A DNA stretch of 37,951 nt from assembly GCA_015487975.1 (NCBI GenBank), contig WFOS01000077.1, forward strand, positions 1-37,951, in the 5' to 3' direction. The translations under genes and the position numbers were made by a program. The DNA comes from Ardenticatena sp. (GTDB lineage: Bacteria; Chloroflexota; Anaerolineae; Ardenticatenales; Ardenticatenaceae). Of the stretch, positions 1-7,865 are shown in pieces. The notes beneath the pieces are model-generated. The model was not told where the DNA came from. It was given only the letters and a program-made list of their open reading frames with translations, and did not search any database. The stretch's first letter is position 1, and every line of letters begins with the position of its first letter.

Positions 1-83
1 AAGCACCCCGCCTAACCTCGAGAGGCACGCACGCCTGACGTTACTTAAGGTGCGACGCACCTGCCAGAGGCGCGTCGCACCTT
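1..83 (+). repeat. Dispersed repeat, left copy: conserved block plus hairpin
   Basis: Bases 1-46 are a conserved block also found at 37791-37836 (same strand) and in reverse complement just right of the hairpin at 9922-9956. It is followed by a large inverted repeat. Arms 47-62 and 68-83 (AAGGTGCGACGCACCT against AGGCGCGTCGCACCTT) pair over 16 positions with one A-C mismatch around a GCCAG loop. Bases 1-160 match 37791-37951 with only about five or six differences, including a one-base indel just before the hairpin. The repeat is truncated on the left by the window edge. No gene is seen here. Confidence 0.85.
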
Positions 84-137
84 CTGATCTGATCTCCAGC
101 GGTGCGCACGCGTTCCAAGGACCAGCGCCCCCCGCCC

Positions 138-202
138 CCAGCGTGTCGGCAGCCGAAGGCCCCCTCGTGAGCCCTCACGCGCGATAAGCGGCCAACACCA
201 GC
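138..202 (+). repeat. Repeat module 2, first copy
   Basis: This 65-bp block recurs at 413-477 with about three mismatches. Its first 23 bp also close the window at 37928-37951. It contains a short perfect dyad, CGTGAG-CC-CTCACG. It lies between the first hairpin and the 225-278 module, so the left repeat copy is built of reusable blocks. The inverted copy near 9.9 kb lacks this module. Confidence 0.8.
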
Positions 203-224
203 ACGGCAGGCATAGGCCCACCAA

Positions 225-278
225 TCCCGTTCTCCCCACCGCAAGGTCATCAGCAACGGCATGACGGTGTGGCGCCCG
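225..278 (+). repeat. Repeat module 3
   Basis: These 54 bp match the reverse complement of 9850-9903 with about six mismatches and no gaps. In the 9.9-kb copy the block sits directly next to the hairpin block. Here it is separated from it by module 2 and other sequence. This shows that the family varies by gain or loss of internal blocks. Confidence 0.7.
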
Positions 279-326
279 CACTCAGCGCGTGGCCCGCTTC
301 CAGCAATGTGCGTTCGCCTAGGAGCT

Positions 327-351
327 CCTCCGACGTTGGGGAGGTTTTTTT
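327..351 (+). terminator. Terminator-like hairpin with T7 tract
   Basis: A short stem CCTCC (327-331) and GGAGG (340-344) encloses an 8-base loop and is followed by seven T residues (345-351). It would stop plus-strand transcription entering from the left, but no plus-strand gene is visible upstream within the window. The stem is short, so it could be incidental. Confidence 0.4.
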
Positions 352-352
352 C

Positions 353-387
353 AAGGTGCGACGTATCTGCCAGATGCGTCGCACCTT
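353..387. repeat. Second large hairpin of the left repeat copy
   Basis: Arms 353-368 (AAGGTGCGACGTATCT) and 372-387 (AGATGCGTCGCACCTT) pair over 16 positions with a single G-T wobble and a GCC loop. Relative to the copy at 37839-37873, one C-G pair has become T-A in both arms, which is a compensatory change. A second copy of module 2 follows at 413-477. Confidence 0.8.
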
Positions 388-412
388 AGGAGCAGCGGCC
401 CCCACCCTGCCA

Positions 413-477
413 CCAGCGTGTCGGCGGCCGAGGCCCCCCTCGTGAGCCCTCACGCGCGATAAGCGGCCAACACCAGC
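413..477 (+). repeat. Repeat module 2, second copy
   Basis: This is a near-identical direct repeat of 138-202, offset by 275 bp. Together with the two hairpins (47-83 and 353-387) it indicates an internal, imperfect duplication of hairpin plus module 2 within the first 480 bases. No coding region is supported in 1-560; the open frames here cross repeat modules. Confidence 0.8.
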
Positions 478-507
478 GAGGTGCTCTCAAAAAAAGCCAA
501 ACTGCAG

Positions 508-535
508 GGGTGCTTCTGCAAGAAGCACCCTTTTT
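508..535. terminator. Strong hairpin downstream of the hydrolase gene
   Basis: A perfect 10-bp stem GGGTGCTTCT (508-517) and AGAAGCACCC (521-530) has a 3-base loop and is followed on the plus strand by TTTTT (531-535). On the minus strand, the direction of the hydrolase gene ending at 561, the stem is preceded by A5 and a T7 tract follows about 12 bases later. It may therefore work in both directions. It marks the 3-prime end of the seven-gene minus-strand cluster. Confidence 0.65.
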
Positions 536-560
536 GCGACATGAACCTTGGCTGTATCTG

Positions 561-1433
561 CTAGGCGCTCGCCAAATGCGTCTCGAACCAGGCGGGAATA
601 CGTGAGAAGTATGCTTCGGGCTCGACATGCTCGATTTCGCGATGATCGGCTTGGGGAACGACCCAATGCTCTTTGAGCGATGTGTCCAGCGCATCGAAAA
701 GTGCTTTCTGGTCTTCCGGGGGGATGAAACGGTCGCGCCCGGCATGCAAAACGAACGTAGGCACGCGCACACGTGGTGCCCAGCGCAGTGGTTCGGCCAC
801 ACGCAAGGCAACGTGCAGGCGGCGGTCGGCCAGCCACAATGCGCGACGTGCCCAGGCGTCCGCCAGCACAGCAGGCAGATGCCGCTCGCGTAGGGCGCCG
901 GCAATGATGTGGGGCAGCTGGGCAAAGGGACAATCGAGGACAAGCGCTGCGATACGAACATCGTGGGCTGCTGTGGTCAGCGCAATCCCCCCACCCATGG
1001 AACATCCCCACACGCCTACACGTGCGATGCCGCGCGTGGCAAGCCAATCCAGCGCCCCGCGTACATCGCACACTTCCCAGTAGCCAAACGTCACCAGATC
1101 ACCATCAGAGCGCCCATGAGCGCGAAAATCGAACATGAGCACGTTGAAGCCGCGTTGCACGAGATGGGGGGCATAGTGCAAATCGCCATCCATGCTTCCT
1201 GCTTGCCCATGCAAGATGATGATGGTGCCACGGGCAGGTTCTGGCGCAGGGATCCACCAGCCCATAAGGCGTGTTCCATCGCGGGCGGGAAACGTCACGA
1301 CCTCGTATTCTAGCCCAAACAGAGCCGGATTGCGTGCCGGGTCAGGGGGGCGACGCGCCAGCAATTTTCGCATGAGCCACCAATCCATACCAGGGGGAAC
1401 GAGCAGTGTCGCGAGGCCAGTTTTCGGGTTCAT
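561..1433 (-). CDS. Alpha/beta hydrolase (serine hydrolase)
   Basis: A 290-aa protein of the alpha/beta-hydrolase fold. The oxyanion-hole motif HGQAGS lies at about residues 75-80. The nucleophile elbow GCSMGG places Ser145. The acid is Asp234 in GRDRF and the base is His264 in ADHRE, so the triad looks complete. The N-terminal stretch (MDWWLMRKLL) has no clear signal peptide, suggesting a cytoplasmic or membrane-associated enzyme. The fold resembles BAAT/YfhR-like peptidase or esterase families; the substrate cannot be told. Its start overlaps the stop of the upstream 170-aa gene by four bases (ATGA), so the two are probably translationally coupled. It is the last gene of the cluster. Confidence 0.85.
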   Translation of the reverse strand: MNPKTGLATLLVPPGMDWWLMRKLLARRPPDPARNPALFGLEYEVVTFPARDGTRLMGWWIPAPEPARGTIIILHGQAGSMDGDLHYAPHLVQRGFNVLMFDFRAHGRSDGDLVTFGYWEVCDVRGALDWLATRGIARVGVWGCSMGGGIALTTAAHDVRIAALVLDCPFAQLPHIIAGALRERHLPAVLADAWARRALWLADRRLHVALRVAEPLRWAPRVRVPTFVLHAGRDRFIPPEDQKALFDALDTSLKEHWVVPQADHREIEHVEPEAYFSRIPAWFETHLASA

Positions 1434-1942
1434 GCCTGTTCCTCCAAGAACGAAAAGGCCTCGAATGTGTTGACGTTGACCAGGGCGACAGGCGTTTTGA
1501 TGCGAATGTGCGGGTTCGTTGCCGACATGATTTCAGCTTGAATCATGGGGATGAAGATATCTCCTTCGCGAATGAGGGGGCCTTTGGATTCACGTTTGGA
1601 ACGCAGGGACATCATGCCATGGACGCGATAGGTATGAATGTACATGATGGCGGGTTTCTTCACACGCTCGACATACGAGTAGAGCCGTCCGCTGGGGTCG
1701 GCAATGTGCTCTTCCAAAATGGCAATGACTTCGATTTCACGTTTGCGCAGATAGAGTGTTTTGGGTGTATCGAGCGGTTTCTGGGGATTTTTCAAATTGT
1801 AGATGCGTACGTCCTCGATGTCCACGTAATCCGTCAGACGGTCGTTGAGCACATCCGAGAGCCGTTTGTTCCCGGTAACGATACGGCCCCGGAAAATGTA
1901 GTAGGTGGTCATGGCAGCAATGACGGCTATGTTTTGCTTCAT
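1430..1942 (-). CDS. Unknown 170-aa protein, possibly two similar halves
   Basis: I do not recognise this family with confidence. The start is well supported: AGGAGG lies nine bases before the ATG at 1942. There is no membrane segment or signal peptide. The first half contains a pattern RGRIVTGN-KRLSDVLND-DYVDIEDVRIYNL-LYLRKREIEVI. The second half (about residues 97-170) shows a similar order: YRVHG, then REGDIFIPMI, then TPVALVNVNTFEAF. This suggests an internal duplication of a small beta-rich unit. The early part resembles small uncharacterised proteins common in Chloroflexota, from memory only. It lies 41 bases after the helicase gene and overlaps the hydrolase gene by four bases. Confidence 0.75.
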   Translation of the reverse strand: MKQNIAVIAAMTTYYIFRGRIVTGNKRLSDVLNDRLTDYVDIEDVRIYNLKNPQKPLDTPKTLYLRKREIEVIAILEEHIADPSGRLYSYVERVKKPAIMYIHTYRVHGMMSLRSKRESKGPLIREGDIFIPMIQAEIMSATNPHIRIKTPVALVNVNTFEAFSFLEEQA

Positions 1943-1983
1943 GTATCCTCCTCTTTTCTCTTGGATTTGTCATGAAGGGGAAA

Positions 1984-4290
1984 TCAATGTGATACGGATG
2001 CGAGCAGGCGTCGAAGAAGCCAGCGGGCGGCATGCTTGTCGAGCGTCAGATTATTATTACCACATTTTGGGCTTTGGATACAAGCAGGGCAGCCCTCTTC
2101 GCATGGGCAACGGCGCAGATGGTCAAGCGTGGCGTGCCAGAGGGTTTCAATCTGGTCGTATCCCCGTTCGGCGATGCCGACACCCCCCGGATGCCCATCG
2201 TATATGCAAATCAGTGGCGTGCCGGTGTCGGGATGCATAGGGGTGGAAACGCCGCCAATGTCCCAGCGGTCGCACATGGCAAAGAGCGGCAGAAGCCCAA
2301 TGGCGGTATGTTCGGTGGCGTGCAATCCGCCTGCAAAATCAAGGCCCAGGCGTGCCATTTCAGGTGCCCATGTGCGTGGTATCGTCCACCAAACGCCCAC
2401 AGTGCGAAACTCAGTGGGGGGGAGCCTCAAATCGTGGTCGCTCAGGACCTCATCGGTGAAGAGTTTGTGCCGCCGATACCCGACCACCTGCTGAACGACG
2501 GTCAGTTCGCCCAGAAAAACCGTTGCAGGGCCTAACTGTTTTTGTTCCCACACACGTTCCAATCGAAAATCGGTTTCCAGCCGGGGGCGTGTGTAGTAGT
2601 CTCCATCGTCATCGGTCAGCCAGATGCGTCGATGTTCCATGTCGATTTCTTCGACCAGATAGGATTCGCCCTGGTGGAGATAGACGGCGCCCGGGTGGGC
2701 ACGCTCGAACACCAGCGCGGGTTCAAGGGTTTCGAGGGTGATGGTGTCGCCCCCATGGGTGCGCAGGAGCAGCAGGTACGGGTCACCCCCAAGACTGCGA
2801 ATGTTGACATGCTGTGCAGGGTAGTCGTCGTGTCCTGCGTAAAAAAGCCGTCCGTGGCGTTCCTGCAAATGCCCAAGGCCTTCCAGGATGGTGACCATCT
2901 GGTCGAACGCTTCGCCAAAACGGTCGCGGTCACTTTCATCGAGTGGGCGTTCGTAAGCGGCACAGAGCAGGTGGTCGCGCAGGATGTATTCGTTTTCGGG
3001 ATCGATGAGCGCCTGCTCAACGGGGCGGTCGAAGATGGCTTCGGGATGGTTCATCAAGTACTGGTCGAGCGGGTTTTCTTGCGCAATGAGCACGGCAAGC
3101 GATTCTTTGGCGCCGCGCCCGGCGCGCCCTACCTGTTGCCAGAGACTAGCGATGGTACCTGGAAACCCGACCGTCACGACGGCATCCAACCCACCGATGT
3201 CAATCCCCAGTTCCAGCGCATTGGTGGCGGTAACACCAAGCAGTTCTTCGTCGAAGAGGGCTTTTTCGATCTGGCGGCGCTGCTCGGCAAGATACCCGGC
3301 GCGATAGGCAGCAACACGGTCGCTCAATTCGGGGGCATGGTGCGCCAGGCGGAAGCGGGCATATCGCAGGATGAGTTCGGCGGCGCGGCGCGAACGTGTG
3401 AAGACAATGGTGCGCAGGTCGTTTTGCATGAGCATGGTGAGCAGGTTGGCGGCTTCGGTGTTGGCGCTTCGCCGCGCCAGGCAGGCGCGATCGACACAGG
3501 GCGGGTTCCAGAGCAAGAAAATGCGTTGTCCACGCGGGCCGCCATCTTCGTTGACCACCTGAACGGGCATGCCAATCAGACGTTCAAGGTGTTCGCCAGG
3601 GTTGGCGATGGTCGCCGATGCCGCGATGACCGTCGGTTGGCTCCCGTAGAAGTCGCACAAGCGCCAGAGCCGCCGCAAAATGTTCGCCACATGACTCCCC
3701 AACACGCCGCGGTAGTAGTGCGCTTCATCGATGACAACATAGCGTACGTTGGCCAGAAAGTGTGCCCACGCCGCATGATTCGGCAAGATGCCGATGTGCA
3801 ACATGTCGGGATTGGTGAAGACAATGTGGCTCCGCCGCCGAATGCGCCCACGGTCGGCTTTGGGCGTATCGCCATCGTAGGTGGCAAAGCGCACACTTTC
3901 CAGCCCGGGGGTGGCGCACAGTGCTTCTAGCGAGCGTATCTGGTCTTGTGCAAGGGCTTTGGTGGGGAAGAGGTAGAGCGCACGGCTCTTCTGGTCGCGC
4001 AGCCAGGTGTCGAGCACGGGGATGTTGTAGCACAGCGTTTTCCCACTGGCTGTCCCCGTCGCGACAACGACATGCTTGCCGTCGCGCGCGATGTCGATGG
4101 CGCGTGCCTGGTGCGTATAGAGGCGTCGAATGCCCAGGGCGTGCAGGGCACGCGCAAGTGGGCGCTTGATGGGGCGAGCCAGAGTGCGGTAGCGTGGTTC
4201 ACGCGCGGGCAGATAGCGCGTGTGCACAATTTGCCCTTCGTAGTTGCGGTCGGCCATGATGGTTTGCACCAGTACGTCGAGTGCAGACAT
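1984..4290 (-). CDS. DEAD/DEAH superfamily-2 helicase with DUF1998 (MrfA/Hrq1-like)
   Basis: A 768-aa superfamily-2 helicase. Walker A is ATGTASGKT (about 77-85), the Walker B box is DEAH (188-191), motif III is SAT (225-227), and motif VI is QQVGRAGRG (385-393). The C-terminal third is of DUF1998 type and ends in a cysteine cluster, CPCEEGCPAC with CGNNN (about 728-743). In the family this binds zinc; in Bacillus MrfA (YprA) and yeast Hrq1 it marks 3-prime to 5-prime DNA helicases used in crosslink or mitomycin repair. All motifs look intact. No MrfB-type nuclease is adjacent, unlike in Bacillus. The gene starts 19 bases after the small membrane protein gene, with AGAGGGA as ribosome-binding site. 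Repair role is from family knowledge. Confidence 0.9.
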   Translation of the reverse strand: MSALDVLVQTIMADRNYEGQIVHTRYLPAREPRYRTLARPIKRPLARALHALGIRRLYTHQARAIDIARDGKHVVVATGTASGKTLCYNIPVLDTWLRDQKSRALYLFPTKALAQDQIRSLEALCATPGLESVRFATYDGDTPKADRGRIRRRSHIVFTNPDMLHIGILPNHAAWAHFLANVRYVVIDEAHYYRGVLGSHVANILRRLWRLCDFYGSQPTVIAASATIANPGEHLERLIGMPVQVVNEDGGPRGQRIFLLWNPPCVDRACLARRSANTEAANLLTMLMQNDLRTIVFTRSRRAAELILRYARFRLAHHAPELSDRVAAYRAGYLAEQRRQIEKALFDEELLGVTATNALELGIDIGGLDAVVTVGFPGTIASLWQQVGRAGRGAKESLAVLIAQENPLDQYLMNHPEAIFDRPVEQALIDPENEYILRDHLLCAAYERPLDESDRDRFGEAFDQMVTILEGLGHLQERHGRLFYAGHDDYPAQHVNIRSLGGDPYLLLLRTHGGDTITLETLEPALVFERAHPGAVYLHQGESYLVEEIDMEHRRIWLTDDDGDYYTRPRLETDFRLERVWEQKQLGPATVFLGELTVVQQVVGYRRHKLFTDEVLSDHDLRLPPTEFRTVGVWWTIPRTWAPEMARLGLDFAGGLHATEHTAIGLLPLFAMCDRWDIGGVSTPMHPDTGTPLICIYDGHPGGVGIAERGYDQIETLWHATLDHLRRCPCEEGCPACIQSPKCGNNNLTLDKHAARWLLRRLLASVSH

Positions 4291-4309
4291 GCCATTGTCC
4301 CTCTGGTGT

Positions 4310-4711
4310 TTACGAGTTGCGTCCGAAGCGGTGTTGGTCGTGGTGGCGAATGCGTTCGAACGTCATCCACATGACGATGATGATGAAGAGCCCTTGCAGG
4401 GCGAACAGGTAAATCGAATCGCGTGCCATGGCCTGGCGGTCGGGTGAGAGTGCCAGCCAGCCGACGAAACCGCATGGGAGCCCCCACGCGATGAGCAGAG
4501 CGCTCAGGCAGCCCACGGTTTGCCCAACGCGAGCAAAGAAGGCCCCCAGGCGTAGCAGCACGAAATAGACGAGCCCAACCCACACGACGATGGATGTGTT
4601 GGCGATGCGCCCCTGTGTAGCGCGTTCGACTGCAATGGAAATGACAATCATGAGGGCGACAAGCCCCATATCCACAAGCCAACCTGGCAAACGATTGTCT
4701 TCGTGTTCCAT
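4310..4711 (-). CDS. Small four-helix membrane protein
   Basis: A 133-aa protein not recognised as a named family. Hydrophobic stretches at about residues 11-28, 40-60, 66-87 and 99-117 suggest four transmembrane helices, with a charged C-terminus (FERIRHHDQHRFGRN) likely in the cytoplasm. GAGG lies seven bases before the ATG. It sits 12 bases after the HDAC-like gene and 19 bases before the helicase gene, so it is almost certainly co-transcribed with both. No catalytic motif is visible. Confidence 0.75.
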   Translation of the reverse strand: MEHEDNRLPGWLVDMGLVALMIVISIAVERATQGRIANTSIVVWVGLVYFVLLRLGAFFARVGQTVGCLSALLIAWGLPCGFVGWLALSPDRQAMARDSIYLFALQGLFIIIVMWMTFERIRHHDQHRFGRNS

Positions 4712-4723
4712 AGGTGTGCCTCG

Positions 4724-6220
4724 TTATTTTTTGCGTTTACGCCGACTGCTGCCACGTTTGCCACGTTTTTTGGAACTCGATTGTCCCTTCTGCACGGAAG
4801 ATTTGGATGTCCCGGCAGATTTTTTGTGGCTGCGCCGCCTTTTGCCACCTCGTCGCCGCTTTTTGCGGGGTGATGTGGGAGAGGCGGGGGGAGAGGGGGC
4901 TTCCCGTGCCTCTGATGGGGCGCTTTGTTGCTGTTGTGCAGCGGCTTCATCTTGAGCGATACGTTCCACCACCGACTGGGGGACCTGCACATCGGGCAGG
5001 GTGGTGGTGTACTCGGTCAGGCCTTGCCAGCGGGAGAAGGTTTCCGGTGCGGCTTCGGTTCGTTGCTCGAAGGAAATCGCAAGCGGGATGGTGTCGCCCA
5101 GTGCATCTTGCAGGCGTTGCAGGCGAGCCTGGAGGTAGGCGTCCACATAGGTGGCATACGACGCAGGCAGGGCTGCGACAGGTTCATCTCGTATGGGGCC
5201 ACCTTCCCAGACAGATGCGTAGGCATTGGGGAGTTCATCGGGCAGTGTGATGGTTTCCGCCAGATGTGCGGCTGCGACCAGCAGAAAACGGGGCAGCACA
5301 GAGGGGTCGGTCCCTTCACCGCCAACGACGAGCCAGTGCGGCACAAATGGTGTCAGTGCTTCGAAAAGGGTGTCCAGCCCATTGGTGGTCAGGCGCAGGT
5401 GAGCGACATCATCGGCGGGGTGAATATCGGCGCCGATTTGGAGCAGAACGACATCGGGCGCGAATCGTTTGACGACGGGCAGAATGACCTCGGTGGTGAG
5501 CCGTTCCAAGTGCGTATCGTCAGCGAGAGGTGGCAAAGGCAAGTTGATGGTTGCGCCTTTCCCGGGGCCTGCGCCGATTTCGTCGGGTTCGCCCGTACCA
5601 GGAAAGAGAAAATCACCTCCTTCGTGCACCGAAAGCACCACGACGCGGTCGGTGTGCCAGAACGTCTCTTGCACGGCGTCGGGATGATGGGCATCCAGAT
5701 TGAGGTAGAGTACACGTTGGCCATACTCGGCGAGCACGTGCAACGCCAGGGCAATGTCATTGTAGAGGCTCAACCCACGGGCTTCAGCGGGGCGTGGGTG
5801 ATGTGCCCCACCAGCGGCGGTGAGTGCATGGCGGGTGTGCCCCTGCGCAATGTGGCGCGCGGCTGTCAGAAGGGTCGCCACATGTGCGCTAAAATAGTCG
5901 TGCATGTCTGGGAAAATGGGGACTTGCGCATCGTCCAGCCCGTAGGCGGTTTCGTCCAGCAGGCTTGCGCCTTCTTCGGTCAGGGCCTGGATCGTGTCCA
6001 GATAGGCTGGAGTGTGGAACGCCCCCAAAGCGGCTTCGTCGAATGGCTCGGCTTCGACGAGGCGAACGCCTTCGGCTTCATTCAGTTGCAGGGCATCCAC
6101 CAGTGCACGGAACCGTGCAGCAACGGCGGGGCGAATGCCGTGCCGCCAGCCTTCGGGCGTCTGTTCGATCGCAGTGTTCAGAACGATTGTCAGCCATGGT
6201 GTGGTTGTGTTGGTCTGCAT
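4724..6220 (-). CDS. Histone-deacetylase-like protein with basic C-terminal tail
   Basis: A 498-aa protein of the HDAC/AcuC/acetylpolyamine-deacetylase family. Compared from memory with HDAC8, the His dyad (His140-His141 in GGAHHP), the metal ligands Asp176 and His178 (NLDAHH) and Asp265 (GADIHPADD), and the GKG-INLPL strand are all present. The usual GGGGY motif reads GGEGT at 301-304, so the catalytic Tyr is Thr304. After residue 320 come a variable region, a Gln/Ser/Pro-rich linker and a tail (451-498) in which 25 of 48 residues are Lys or Arg. The start is the ATG at 6220, after GAGAG; an in-frame TTG at 6346 would overlap the upstream gene. Function could be protein, polyamine or other amide deacetylation, or binding only. 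Confidence 0.85.
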   Translation of the reverse strand: MQTNTTTPWLTIVLNTAIEQTPEGWRHGIRPAVAARFRALVDALQLNEAEGVRLVEAEPFDEAALGAFHTPAYLDTIQALTEEGASLLDETAYGLDDAQVPIFPDMHDYFSAHVATLLTAARHIAQGHTRHALTAAGGAHHPRPAEARGLSLYNDIALALHVLAEYGQRVLYLNLDAHHPDAVQETFWHTDRVVVLSVHEGGDFLFPGTGEPDEIGAGPGKGATINLPLPPLADDTHLERLTTEVILPVVKRFAPDVVLLQIGADIHPADDVAHLRLTTNGLDTLFEALTPFVPHWLVVGGEGTDPSVLPRFLLVAAAHLAETITLPDELPNAYASVWEGGPIRDEPVAALPASYATYVDAYLQARLQRLQDALGDTIPLAISFEQRTEAAPETFSRWQGLTEYTTTLPDVQVPQSVVERIAQDEAAAQQQQSAPSEAREAPSPPASPTSPRKKRRRGGKRRRSHKKSAGTSKSSVQKGQSSSKKRGKRGSSRRKRKK

Positions 6221-6267
6221 GGGTGTTCTCTCTCGGCTTTCGCATGGAATGCGGAATGGTATCAGGC

Positions 6268-7269
6268 TCAGGGATTGGGCGGCAGCCAGGCGTGCCGCAT
6301 CCATTGGTATGGGCTCACAGGCACATCGAGAATACGCAATTCCCAATGGAGATGTGGTCCTGTACTCAGGCCGGTATTGCCGACCGTGCCAATCTGTTCG
6401 CCCTGGGACACCTGTTGCCCTTCGGCGACAAGACGGTCGGCCATGTGAAAGTACGCTGAGTAGAGCCCTGCGCCGTGGTTTATGATAACCAGTTTTCCAC
6501 GAATGCGCACATCTGCAGAAAAGGCTACCACGCCGTCGGCCGTTGCATAAACAGGGGTGCCTTCTTCGGCGGCGATATCGAGTGCGGCGTGATACGCGCC
6601 AGGCGGTTCACCCTGATAACTGCGGCGTGTGCCAAATTGGGTGGTGAGAATCCCCGCCACATCCCCCAGGGGCCAGGCGAATGCCCCGTTCCAAAGACGG
6701 CGTGGCGTGGCTTGCTGGTAGATGGCGGCAACCGTAGCGCGTTCTTCGGCGATGAGCTGCGGGTCCAACAGGTCGGTGCGGTCAGGTGGTACATTCAGAT
6801 ACTGAATCTCGAAAGGGTGCTCATTGACAGATACCCGCAACACGATTTCGGCCTGTTCGCCCTCGTCGGTGATGGCTTGCACCACCAACGGGCGTTCGCC
6901 GACTGCGTTCCACGGTGCAACGGGGAGCAGCGCCCAGGCGGCGTCGGGGGCGAAGGCAATGGGGGCGAGATGAATTCCGTCGAAGATGACGCGGATGGTG
7001 GCGGGGCGGGTCGTGCGCACGATGAGCAGCGCAGTCTCGCCTTGCGCCACCTCTTTTGGCGACCACGATGCCCGTATGGCGAGCGGTTCTACTGTGGGGT
7101 GTGGGGTTGGCGCTGGAAAGGGTGTGAACGTGGAAACGAGTGTGGGCGACAGTTGCGGCGTGGGCGCAACATCGCGTGGGGGCGCTTGTATCGTGCATGC
7201 CGCCACCACACTCAATGTGGACAGAAGCATGAAAAACCGCCGATCTGCCATACGCCACCACGTCCGCAT
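6268..7269 (-). CDS. M23/LytM-family peptidase lipoprotein
   Basis: A 333-aa exported protein. The N-terminus has basic residues, a hydrophobic stretch (FFMLLSTLSVVAAC) and a lipobox ending in Cys, so it is a predicted lipoprotein. A middle immunoglobulin-like region precedes a C-terminal LytM domain. Zinc ligands are visible: His and Asp in YHAALD and the HLH of GPHLHWE, so it should be active on peptidoglycan cross-links or a related substrate. The chosen ATG at 7269 lies two bases after the stop of the CopD-like gene, implying coupling; an alternative ATG is at 7251. The HDAC-like gene follows 47 bases downstream. Confidence 0.88.
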   Translation of the reverse strand: MRTWWRMADRRFFMLLSTLSVVAACTIQAPPRDVAPTPQLSPTLVSTFTPFPAPTPHPTVEPLAIRASWSPKEVAQGETALLIVRTTRPATIRVIFDGIHLAPIAFAPDAAWALLPVAPWNAVGERPLVVQAITDEGEQAEIVLRVSVNEHPFEIQYLNVPPDRTDLLDPQLIAEERATVAAIYQQATPRRLWNGAFAWPLGDVAGILTTQFGTRRSYQGEPPGAYHAALDIAAEEGTPVYATADGVVAFSADVRIRGKLVIINHGAGLYSAYFHMADRLVAEGQQVSQGEQIGTVGNTGLSTGPHLHWELRILDVPVSPYQWMRHAWLPPNP

Positions 7270-7271
7270 GA

Positions 7272-7748
7272 TTAGGGAATTGCCGTCATGTAGGCAGTCG
7301 CGAGAAGCACGCCCCCCGCGAGGATGAGGTTTGCCCAAGCGATGAAGCGCAAGCGACGCAGTTGCGCATCGTAGTGGGGAGTGGGGCGTCCTCTTTCGCG
7401 CAATCGTTGTTGCAGCCTCAATTCGGGGAAGAAGGCCATCTCAAGCCACAAAAGCAAAACGAGTTCGACGCCGTAGAGGAGATGTTTGATGAGCATGGCG
7501 CGGCTCCATGCGTTGGTGATGGCGAACAAATCTTCGTAATGGGGGTCTTGCACCATTTGGTAGAAGCCGCTTCCTCCGAGAACGACGAAGCCCAACACGG
7601 CCCACGGCGCCCAACGGCGTGCGCGTTGCAGTAGAGCATCCTCTTGTGTGGTAGCGGCAATCGACAGGAGTAGGCTCCACCCAATCCACACGATCGTGGC
7701 AAGCAGATGCCCAGCGTATGAGAGTGCGAGCGTCCATATGGCATTCAT
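7272..7748 (-). CDS. CopD/DUF2269-like membrane protein
   Basis: A 158-aa protein with about four transmembrane helices. The opening LSYAGHLLATIVWIGW resembles the His-containing first helix of CopD-domain and DUF2269 proteins, and a second His lies in MLIKHLLYGVELVLLL. Family members are linked to copper or heme handling, but here this is resemblance only. It is the first gene of the seven-gene minus-strand cluster. No convincing ribosome-binding site precedes the ATG at 7748, so it may be leaderless or start slightly elsewhere. Confidence 0.7.
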   Translation of the reverse strand: MNAIWTLALSYAGHLLATIVWIGWSLLLSIAATTQEDALLQRARRWAPWAVLGFVVLGGSGFYQMVQDPHYEDLFAITNAWSRAMLIKHLLYGVELVLLLWLEMAFFPELRLQQRLRERGRPTPHYDAQLRRLRFIAWANLILAGGVLLATAYMTAIP

Positions 7749-7776
7749 TGGTCGAGATCGAGAGAGTTCGTATAAT
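7748..7776 (+). promoter_or_regulatory. Predicted sigma-70-type promoter for rnz
   Basis: TTGGTC (7748-7753) and TATAAT (7771-7776) are separated by 17 bp on the plus strand, about 90 bases upstream of the ribonuclease Z start. The -35 box touches the start codon of the divergent CopD-like gene, so the two genes share this 117-bp region. Confidence 0.6.
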
Positions 7777-7865
7777 GCGCCGATTGCAGGGGCTTATGAT
7801 ACGGCAAACGACGGCAAGAACAAAACAACGAGTGGCCTCTGTGCCATTCGAGTGTGGGAGGATAG

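Noticed and set aside
2542..3930. Long plus-strand frame (462 codons) antisense to the helicase gene
   Set aside because: It mirrors the codon structure of the intact helicase, has no ribosome-binding site and no domain; GC-rich genes give such shadows.
4925..6448. Plus-strand frame of 507 codons antisense to the HDAC-like gene
   Set aside because: The HDAC-like frame has clear motifs; the antisense frame has none and overlaps two real genes.
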